A DNA stretch of 25,568 nt, taken from assembly GCA_022925895.1 (NCBI GenBank), contig JAKSYS010000789.1:1-25568 (forward strand), read 5' to 3'. Shown here one piece after another: positions 1 through 6,943 of the stretch. The DNA is from Fragilaria crotonensis (lineage: Eukaryota > Bacillariophyta > Fragilariophyceae > Fragilariales > Fragilariaceae). The notes beneath the pieces were generated by a model, which was not told where the DNA came from, searched no databases, and saw only the letters and a list, made by a program, of their open reading frames with translations. How positions within the stretch are numbered: the first letter of the stretch is position 1; the number at the start of each line of letters is the position of its first letter. A program made the translations under genes and the position numbers.

Positions 1-2172
1 GGCGGTACTGCCTGTTATCGTTGCATCAACGACCAGACAGCTGAGACTTTGGATTCAGGTTGTACTGCTGCTGCGCCTTATTGTTCGGCTGAACAAGGGC
101 AGGGCGGTAGCGTGTGTTATCCATGCGTCAATGACCAAGGAGATTTTGATGTGGATTCAGGTTGTAGTGCTGCTACGCCTGCTTGTCTGGCCCCACGAGG
201 GCAGGGCGGTAGCACATGTCATCGATGCGTCAACGACGACAAGCCTGAATCCATGATTCCGGATGTACGACGACTGCGCCTGCTTCGCTTGGCTCCGCAA
301 GACCAAGGCGGTACTGCCTGTTATCGATGCATCAACGACCAGACAGGTGCGACTTTGGATTCAGGTTGTACTGCTGCTGCGCCTTATTGTTCGGCTGAAC
401 AAGGGCAGGGCGGTAGCGTGTGTTATCCATGCGTCAATGACCAAGGAGATTTTGATGTGGATTCAGGTTGTAGTGCTGCTACGCCTGCTTGTCTGGCCCC
501 ACGAGGGCAGGGCGGTAGCACATGTCATCGATGCGTCAATGACAGCTGGCCTCAATACCATGATTCCGGATGTACGACGACTGCGCCTGCTTGCTTGGCT
601 CCGCAAGACCAAGGCGGTACTGCCTGTTATCGATGCATCAACGACCAGACAGGTGCGACTTTGGATTCAGGTTGTACTGCTGCTGCGCCTTATTGTTCGG
701 CTGAACAAGGGCAGGGCGGTAGCGTGTGTTATCCATGCGTCAATGACCAAGGAGATTTTGATGTGGATTCAGGTTGTAGTGCTGCTACGCCTGCTTGTCT
801 GGCCCCACGAGGGCAGGGCGGTAGCACATGTCATCGATGCGTCAACGACGACAAGCCTGAATTCCATGATTCCGGATGTACGACGACTGCGCCTGCTTGC
901 TTGGCTCCGCAAGACCAAGGCGGTACTGCCTGTTATCGATGCATCAACGACCAGACAGGTGCGACTTTGGATTCAGGTTGTACTGCTGCTGCGCCTTATT
1001 GTTCGGCTGAACAAGGGCAGGGCGGTAGCGTGTGTTATCCATGCGTCAATGACCAAGGAGATTTTGATGTGGATTCAGGTTGTAGTGCTGCTACGCCTGC
1101 TTGTCTGGCCCCACGAGGGCAGGGCGGTAGCACATGTCATCGATGCGTCAACGACGACAAGCCTGAATTCCATGATTCCGGATGTACGACGACTGCGCCT
1201 GCTTGCTTGGCTCCGCAAGACCAAGGCGGTACTGCCTGTTATCGATGCATCAACGACCAGACAGGTGCGACTTTGGATTCAGGTTGTACTGCTGCTGCGC
1301 CTTTTTGTTCGGCTGAACAAGGGCAGGGCGGTAGCGCATGTTATCGATGCGTCAACGACGACAAGCCTGAATACCAAGATTCCGGATGTACGTCGACTGC
1401 TCCTGCTTGTTTGGCTCCGCAAGGCTTAGGCGGTTCTGCCTGTTATCGATGCGTCAATGACCAGTTAGCTTCCAATTTGGATTCAGGTTGTAATGCTACT
1501 GCGTCTGTTTGTTCCGCTGGTTTAATGCAAGGCGGTAGTAGTTGCCATAGATGCATCAACGACAACACGGGTGCGGCGGCTCTGGATTCAGGTTGTACTC
1601 CTGCTGCGCCTGCTTGTTTGGCTGACACAATGAAGGGCGGTACTGACTGTTATCGATGCGTCAACGACCAGTTAGCTGCCAATTTGGATTCGGGCTGTAA
1701 TGCTACTGCGCCTGTTTGTTCCGCTGGTTTAATGCAAGGCGGTAGTACTTGCCATAGATGCATCAACGACAACACGGGTGCGGCGGCTCTGGATTCAGGT
1801 TGTACTCCTGCAGCGCCTGCTTGTTTGGCTGACACAATGAAGGGCGGTACTGACTGTTATCGATGCGTCAACGACCAGTTAGCTGCCAATTTGGATTCGG
1901 GCTGTAATGCTACTGCGCCTGTTTGTTCCGCTGGTTTAATGCAGGGCGGTAGTACTTGCCATAGATGCATCAACGACAACACGGGTGCGGCGGCTCTGGA
2001 TTCAGGTTGTACTCCTGCTGCGCCTGCTTGTTTGGCTGACACAATGAAGGGCGGTACTGACTGTTATCGATGCGTCAACGACCAGGTAGGTGCGACTTTG
2101 GATTCAGGTTGTAATGCTGCTGCGCCTACTTGTTTGGCTCCACAAGGGCAGGGCGGTAGTACTTGTTTTTGA
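1..2172 (+). CDS. Tandem Cys-rich repeat protein, 5' end outside window
   Basis: The frame is open from the first base to a TGA at 2170-2172, so the window holds only the C-terminal 723 residues. They form about 21 tandem units of 34-35 residues. Each unit carries the pattern D-S-G-C, then P-x-C five to six residues on, then G-G-[ST]-x-C-[YH]-x-C-[VI]-N-D, giving four cysteines per unit, enough for two disulfides. This suggests a rigid extracellular or cell-wall protein, but no signal peptide can be checked because the N-terminus is missing. The four-Cys spacing recalls small Cys-rich repeats of bacterial and algal surface proteins; that is only a resemblance. The last unit stops just after its third cysteine. 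Around residues 83-96 the reading frame slips and recovers, destroying one DSGC motif. I recognise no named family. The coding assignment is secure and the function is unknown. Confidence 0.85.
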   Translation, partial: GGTACYRCINDQTAETLDSGCTAAAPYCSAEQGQGGSVCYPCVNDQGDFDVDSGCSAATPACLAPRGQGGSTCHRCVNDDKPESMIPDVRRLRLLRLAPQDQGGTACYRCINDQTGATLDSGCTAAAPYCSAEQGQGGSVCYPCVNDQGDFDVDSGCSAATPACLAPRGQGGSTCHRCVNDSWPQYHDSGCTTTAPACLAPQDQGGTACYRCINDQTGATLDSGCTAAAPYCSAEQGQGGSVCYPCVNDQGDFDVDSGCSAATPACLAPRGQGGSTCHRCVNDDKPEFHDSGCTTTAPACLAPQDQGGTACYRCINDQTGATLDSGCTAAAPYCSAEQGQGGSVCYPCVNDQGDFDVDSGCSAATPACLAPRGQGGSTCHRCVNDDKPEFHDSGCTTTAPACLAPQDQGGTACYRCINDQTGATLDSGCTAAAPFCSAEQGQGGSACYRCVNDDKPEYQDSGCTSTAPACLAPQGLGGSACYRCVNDQLASNLDSGCNATASVCSAGLMQGGSSCHRCINDNTGAAALDSGCTPAAPACLADTMKGGTDCYRCVNDQLAANLDSGCNATAPVCSAGLMQGGSTCHRCINDNTGAAALDSGCTPAAPACLADTMKGGTDCYRCVNDQLAANLDSGCNATAPVCSAGLMQGGSTCHRCINDNTGAAALDSGCTPAAPACLADTMKGGTDCYRCVNDQVGATLDSGCNAAAPTCLAPQGQGGSTCF
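37..1343 (+). repeat. 306-bp higher-order tandem repeat inside the Cys-rich gene
   Basis: Three different 34-codon units (beginning DQTGATL, DQGDFDV and DDKPEFH) recur in fixed order as a block of 306 bp. The anchor ggagattttgatgtgg recurs at about 139, 445, 751 and 1057, a constant 306-bp spacing. The copies are almost identical in nucleotides, so the expansion or homogenisation is recent. The block length is a multiple of three, so copy-number changes keep the frame. Confidence 0.9.
1443..2093 (+). repeat. 207-bp higher-order tandem repeat inside the Cys-rich gene
   Basis: A second higher-order block pairs a 34-codon unit (DQLAxNL type) with a 35-codon unit (DNTGAAAL type) and repeats three times at 207-bp spacing, starting near 1443, 1650 and 1857. 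Copies two and three are nearly identical; copy one differs at several sites. It follows the 306-bp block after two transitional units, so the gene grew by at least two independent amplifications. Confidence 0.88.
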
Positions 2173-2239
2173 TTCATCTCGTAACTTGCAATGGAACTAC
2201 AATGTCAACTAGAATTGTTGAATTCGCACCACGCAGGAC

Positions 2240-2345
2240 GTTGTCTTCTACCTGCTGTATACCCCTTTTAGGATACGTCAGAGGTTATATAGGTTAAAGA
2301 TGTACAAGCGCCAAGTGTAAAGTAATCGTCCTAAATCTAGTGGAA
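2240..2345 (+). repeat. Duplicated 3' flank, copy 1
   Basis: This stretch, after the stop at 2172, matches 2785-2897 with substitutions and small indels. Shared blocks include aggacgttg, cttct.cctgct, ttaggata, gatgtacaagcg and gtgtaaagt. It is the likely 3' UTR and flank of the Cys-rich gene. Confidence 0.7.
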
Positions 2346-2482
2346 GGTTTCATGTGGGCGGAGAGATCTTGACGCTATCCTCCTGAAAGCACCGTTGCTC
2401 ATTATAACTGTCCCACTTTGGCCAACTCTCTTGATTCTGACCGTAAACCGAGTTCAAGACGTTTGCACCGCCCAGTCGATGA

Positions 2483-2761
2483 TGTGAGGGATCCGATGGA
2501 AATGCTATTCCTACTTGTCTGGCCCCACAAGGGCAGGGCGGTAGCACATGTCATCGATGCGTCAATGACGACAGGCCTGAATACCATGATTCCGTATGTA
2601 CGTCGACTGCGCCTGCTTGCTTGGCTCCGCAAGGCCAAGGCGGTACTGCCTGTTATCGATGCGTCAATGACCAGTTAGGTGCAGCTTTGGATTCAGGTTG
2701 TAGTGCTGCTACGCCTACTTGTCTGGCCCCAGAAGGGCAGGGCGGTAGTACTTGTTCTTGA
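2483..2761 (+). pseudogene. Duplicated 3' fragment of the Cys-rich repeat gene
   Basis: From 2483 the frame reads about three Cys-rich units of the same family as the gene upstream and ends with the same truncated last unit and a TGA at 2759-2761. An in-frame TGA at 2480-2482 lies immediately upstream, and no ATG or signal peptide precedes the units. One unit has DSVC instead of DSGC. The sequence after the stop is also homologous to that after the first gene, so this is a diverged duplicate of the gene's 3' end. It could instead be the last exon of a gene whose upstream exons I failed to identify. Confidence 0.7.
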
Positions 2762-2784
2762 TTAACCATTTGGAAATTGGACCA

Positions 2785-2897
2785 AGGACGTTGCCTTCTG
2801 CCTGCTGCATTTTCTTAGGATACATGAGAGGTCCAATAGGTTTGTGATGTACAAGCGTCAAGTTAAATGTAATCGGTCCTTAGTGTAAAGTGACAGT
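2785..2897 (+). repeat. Duplicated 3' flank, copy 2
   Basis: Second copy of the flank seen at 2240-2345, again directly after a Cys-rich unit ending in a stop. The conserved order of coding end plus flank shows that one segment of at least 400 bp was duplicated in tandem and then diverged. Confidence 0.7.
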
Positions 2898-3738
2898 ACG
2901 ATCGCCTCATCCGAACAGCATCGTCGTGCGTTGCGATCCATGCCATTGACAGGAAATGTCTTTTCAGCAGAAGGCTGTCAAGGTTTTTCATGATTTGAGA
3001 GAATATTAGACCTACAGTAGTTGCAATTTTTTCTTCGATTTAGACACCTATGCTGCACTGGACTACCATACCATCGTTGTACTGTGCTACTGTGAGGTCA
3101 TCCATCGAAATGAGAAACACGATACGCTGTATGGCTGGGTGCAGCATAGAAGAAATTAGGGTAGCCTCCGTAAAGCTGGTATGCTATTTTTTTAGTTTCC
3201 TCCCTCCACCGATGCATCTATCACGTCGAATGTCATACTTTATTGATGATGACCTTCATCATTGATTATCTTGTGATCAAACAAACCTCCCGTGTGGGTG
3301 ATTAGCTCCTCCTTTTGACAACCATGAGCACTACAAGCGATCACACTCTTCGCCCACACGGCAAACTGAATTCTTCGTCATTTATCATTTCATGTGTGCG
3401 CGTGGTTTTCAGCAACAAGGTTCTCCATGGAAGATGGTTGCCAGCAGAACAACTTCATGTGTACATGCACATGAAGTGCAATGTTGGAGATGATATCAAG
3501 TTCAGTTATGCATCAATGATAAGAGCAATGAACAAGGCCCTACCTCTAACAAGCTTGCAGCCAAACAAATTCGAAATTCCAGGTGGACTGAACGTCAATG
3601 TATTCCGACATTCCTTTCAAATTCAGAAGCAGAGGCATTTTTCTGGGTGACTTCAAGTGTTGGCGCGGTCCCATCAACACCCTCTAATGGCAAATCTACA
3701 ACCCATCCAAGCAACTAGCTTTTAACATTTAATTTTCC
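2898..3738. other. Intergenic stretch, nothing recognised
   Basis: No RNA gene or repeat is evident here. Two modest plus-strand open frames exist. One at 3050-3265 has 71 codons. The other has its first ATG at 3324 and ends at 3650, 108 codons, with a middle part rich in ordinary amino acids. Neither shows a motif I recognise. I leave both unassigned; either could be an eroded gene fragment. Confidence 0.4.
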
Positions 3739-4914
3739 ATGGTGTCCGTTTCATTTGTCGACACTAACGCCGTGAGGGTCGCTTCCACCGCTCAAGTAGA
3801 CAAATGGACTGATTTCTACGAGAAGAACAGGACCGACGGGGGCTCCTGCCAGATGCTTGACAGGAACGAAATGACCAGACCAGCTGTGTCGGAAGGGGTC
3901 GCAGCCCCTTTGCTTGGAGAGTATGATGGGAGCCGAGTCACCCGAGGAGTTTGGCGCCGTCGAGGCGGAAGGAAACAACATCTTAGAGGATTGCCCGAAC
4001 CACTGCCTCGTTACGCCTAGCATATTCGCTATTGCAAAAGGCTCCAAAAGCATCGATTCGAAAGCCCTAGCCTACCACATGATAGAATTGTTTCAATTAT
4101 CGGTCGAAGACGACAATGAACTGAGTAGTACCGAAAAAGAGGAGGAAGCAGCCGGATTGGAAAGTACACTGGCTCTGCTCTGGGCGTCGAGCCAAGGGCT
4201 CCTGAACAAAGTTAGACTGGAAGACGCACCCGAGGAGAGCACCATGATGAACCACCTCATCAAGGGGGTTAGGGACACACTGGCGGGACGTGACGCTAGT
4301 ACGACACATCCCGGACTAGCAACAGCACCGGCGGCGACGACCGGCGGAGAATCGGCTAGCATGGAGTTGATGGCAGCCCCTTCCCAAAGCATGGTTGCCC
4401 TGCTGAGTAAATTCCAAGATGGGAGCGAGGCAGAAAGCCCGCGCAAGGAAGCTGACAAGTTGATATCAAAAACCATGGGCCCGACACAACGCGACCTCTT
4501 CACGTCTCTTTGCACTCGACGGATGAACGTAGAGCCCGCGATGACAACGTTCATGAAGAGCCTCGCATCGAGTAAAACGCCACAAAAGGCGTTTAACCTA
4601 ATCCAGTCCGAAACCAGGGACTGGGAGGGGACGTTTCCGCCGGCGGTTTCCACAAGTTACTCTCTCACGGATTCCTCTCGCAAGACCCTAACCGAGCAAA
4701 CCCTGGCGGCTTCATCATCTTCATGTTCTATCCTAAGACGGTACCCCTCGGAGTCAAAGGTGAGAAAGGCAGCAACGAGCTCCTCCGGGAGTACCTCGGG
4801 ATGGATGTATCAGAAGCAACGCTCAAGTTCTACATGAAACAAGGGTTCTACGCACCCAGCTCGCCCACCGACCTCCGCATCCAGCTCCAGACAGCGCTCG
4901 ACATTTGCAAATGA
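3739..4914 (+). pseudogene. Unrecognised gene broken by two frameshifts
   Basis: Three plus-strand frames join into one protein of about 390 residues. The first starts at the ATG at 3739 (MVSVSFVDTNAV). Near 3912-3916 the sense passes to a frame reading ESMMGAESPEEF. Near 4647-4649 it passes again, where restoring one T to a T run would continue into a frame reading KLLSHGFLSQ and then GGFIIFMFYPK, ending in TGA at 4912-4914. The protein is soluble with an acidic middle and a Thr/Ala-rich linker around 4290-4400. There is no catalytic motif or zinc knuckle. The hydrophobic GGF-I-I-F-M-F patch and the following basic segment look like a conserved C-terminal domain. The style recalls multi-copy proteins linked to diatom mobile elements, but this is an impression only. 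A tandem array begins right after the stop. Confidence 0.5.
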
Positions 4915-4924
4915 ACCGAATGTG

Positions 4925-5257
4925 CATTTTGTTCTGTATCTTCCCTTGTAACTTTCCAATTTTAAATCTGTAACAACATACCTTGAGGATAGTTGACCTC
5001 AAAGAATGTTTAACACAAGACCTCTGAAGGAAACAACCCTGCTGAGGATGCAAACAAAAATAGAATTGAGATTGAATTTTTAGTGTTCAATCGTGATTTG
5101 AACATGCACCAACTCCACATTTCATACTGTATCTTCACGAATAAGAGTCCAATATTAAATCTGAAACAACAGACCTTGAGAAAAGTTGACCTCAAAGAAT
5201 ATTAAACACAAGACCTTTTAAGGATGCAAACAATATAATAGAGAATGAATTGTTGGT
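4925..5257 (+). repeat. Degenerate ~190-bp tandem array, left part
   Basis: Units contain, in order, tgtatcttc, a block close to aattttaaatctgaaacaac, then accttgag, gttgacctcaaag, caagacct, gaggatgcaaacaa and gagaatgaat. The anchor tgtatcttc lies at 4935 and 5128, spacing 193 bp. The second unit is cut at 5257 by the retrotransposon. The array resumes at 14317. Confidence 0.85.
5242..5257 (+). repeat. Target-site duplication, left copy
   Basis: AGAATGAATTGTTGGT, identical to 14317-14332 and directly flanking the retrotransposon at its 3' (left) end. The sixteen-base length is typical of target-primed reverse transcription. Confidence 0.85.
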
Positions 5258-5492
5258 TATACTAAACTCTTCATTACATGTTTATAACCAATCTATTTCT
5301 AGGTTGACTCGTTTCATGTTGCTGGCCTCAAGGGCGGGCGAATTGGTTAGGGGCAGATAGGGACAAGGAAGCAATAGCTAGTGATAGCAATGCAGCAGTA
5401 GGAGGGTGTTAACTTGAGCACTGGAGGCGTAAAGGAGGATAAAACGATAGCGAAGCAGGCGATGCAAGACGCATTGCAGCCCGAAAGGATGG

Positions 5493-6794
5493 TCAGGGAC
5501 GTGAGAGGCCGAAAAAGGCTGTAAGGGGCAGTTGTTCCAGTATCGTTGGAACAGCAAGTATGGTTGACGTTGGGAGAGGACAGGAGGCGTCCGGAGCAGT
5601 AGGCTGTGTCGAGCCGTTATACTGGAAGTACGTAGAGAGGAGTTGTTGTCTCGTCCCCTTTGATGAAGCGTGGGAGGTAGCAAGGCGTGCAAGCCTTAAC
5701 CAGCGTTTACGTTGTCGGGGAGCTTGACTTAAACGATTGACCAGAGGTAGGGTAAAGTAGCTCTGTAGAATTGGAGAGAAAGTGTGTTGTAGCGAGTATA
5801 GTTGGGTGATTGAATGATTCAAGGCAGCATGAACGATCGCAAGACTATCTGAGCCAGCTTCATGAAGTACGGCGTTCCTGCTCTTCCAGATAGCGAGGGA
5901 GTAGCCTTGGACGGCCATTACAACTGTCGTGAGGGTTTTTGTAGCCTGAACTTGGTTTGCGTCCAATGTCAAGCGAGTGGCGTTCGTCAGAGAGTAGATG
6001 TGTCCCCAGTCGAGACTCACAAAACCACGAAAGAAGTTGTCCCATCCAATGTGGTGTTGGCTTGCCATCGCGCGATTGATTGATACTTGTATACCCAACG
6101 CAGCGTCAAGTGGCGTGATGACGATGAGGCCCCCAGGCGTGAGAGTCCAAACTGTGATTGCTCGGAGGAGAGACGCACCAGCGTGACCGACTTTTGAGAG
6201 TACCTTGCGTAATGGGATCATCGCATCATAGCGGAACTTCCTTGCTCTTGGTTCAGCGCATGTTAGCAGATGACTAAAGTCCTCGGCCTGCTTACAGTAC
6301 GGACAGCACCGTTCAATTTCCAAAGAAGTACCACCTGCCCCAAATTTAACACGTTGAGCTCCGAGGTGCAGCCAATTATGCACAATTTTTGATCGAGTGA
6401 CAGGTTGAGAGAGCAATGGTTTGCGGGCGCAGATCTGAAAGGCATCCCATGAAATAGACTCCCAGACGAGGTCGGACCATTTGTACTTCTTTTGAAGGAA
6501 CTGGCGGTGAGTAGCCGAGCTGATGATCTCGCGGAGGCGAGCAACGTAGTGGGAGGAGAGCACTTGTCCATTTTGCGTGACTTCCACTTCGAGGTTTCGA
6601 GGACGAAGGGGAATGGATAGAGTATGTTCGTCCTCGTTGGTAGCTTGGCGCTGCATTTGTTCTGTGGCCATAGTGTCGCAGAGCACGTTTAGCTTTGCGG
6701 GGAAAGGTAGATCATCGAACGCTGTCCCTTCATCCTGGTGACTATGCACATGAGTCAGGAAGAAGTGCTTAAGAACATGATGTGCGGAGCTCAT
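5493..6794 (-). CDS. Retrotransposon ORF2: end of RNase H, zinc motif and C-terminal domain
   Basis: A 433-codon frame beginning inside RNase H. The last catalytic Asp is in LNVLCDTMA (D40), preceded by THVHSHQDEG (14-23). A zinc motif C-P-Y-C-x7-H-x3-C lies at residues 164-179, a feature of the ORF2 C-terminus of many LINEs. The final 250 residues are Ala/Ser/Leu-rich with no recognised motif and end at 5493. The sense before the first Met (ISNVKLLRDLIPK) joins in frame to this segment. It is displaced by one base from the upstream LYVDSTSA stretch, with the junction near 6868-6872. This is therefore the tail of one ORF2, not a separate gene. Confidence 0.85.
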   Translation of the reverse strand: MSSAHHVLKHFFLTHVHSHQDEGTAFDDLPFPAKLNVLCDTMATEQMQRQATNEDEHTLSIPLRPRNLEVEVTQNGQVLSSHYVARLREIISSATHRQFLQKKYKWSDLVWESISWDAFQICARKPLLSQPVTRSKIVHNWLHLGAQRVKFGAGGTSLEIERCCPYCKQAEDFSHLLTCAEPRARKFRYDAMIPLRKVLSKVGHAGASLLRAITVWTLTPGGLIVITPLDAALGIQVSINRAMASQHHIGWDNFFRGFVSLDWGHIYSLTNATRLTLDANQVQATKTLTTVVMAVQGYSLAIWKSRNAVLHEAGSDSLAIVHAALNHSITQLYSLQHTFSPILQSYFTLPLVNRLSQAPRQRKRWLRLARLATSHASSKGTRQQLLSTYFQYNGSTQPTAPDASCPLPTSTILAVPTILEQLPLTAFFGLSRP

Positions 6795-6943
6795 TGTCGA
6801 CAGAAGGTCAGCATTATTTGGATACCTGCGTTTTGGAATCAGGTCCCGTAGGAGTTTGACATTGCTGATGCGCTGGTGCTGTCCACATAAAGACGAAATT
6901 TGCAGCAGACATCGATCTGGTGATACGCAGTGAGTTCATCCAA

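Noticed and set aside
263-1429. 388-codon plus-strand frame overlapping the Cys-rich gene
   Set aside because: It exists only because the 306-bp block is a multiple of three and lacks stops in a second frame. It is a repeat shadow, and the Cys pattern supports the other frame.
1443-2042. Three identical-looking 61-codon minus-strand frames at 207-bp spacing
   Set aside because: Antisense shadows of the 207-bp repeat.
4093-4653. 186-codon minus-strand frame
   Set aside because: Antisense to the 3739-4914 gene, with Ser/Leu-rich shadow composition.
5378-5692. 104-codon minus-strand frame near the LINE 3' end
   Set aside because: Overlaps the ORF2 C-terminus in another frame and has no recognisable content; probably a shadow.
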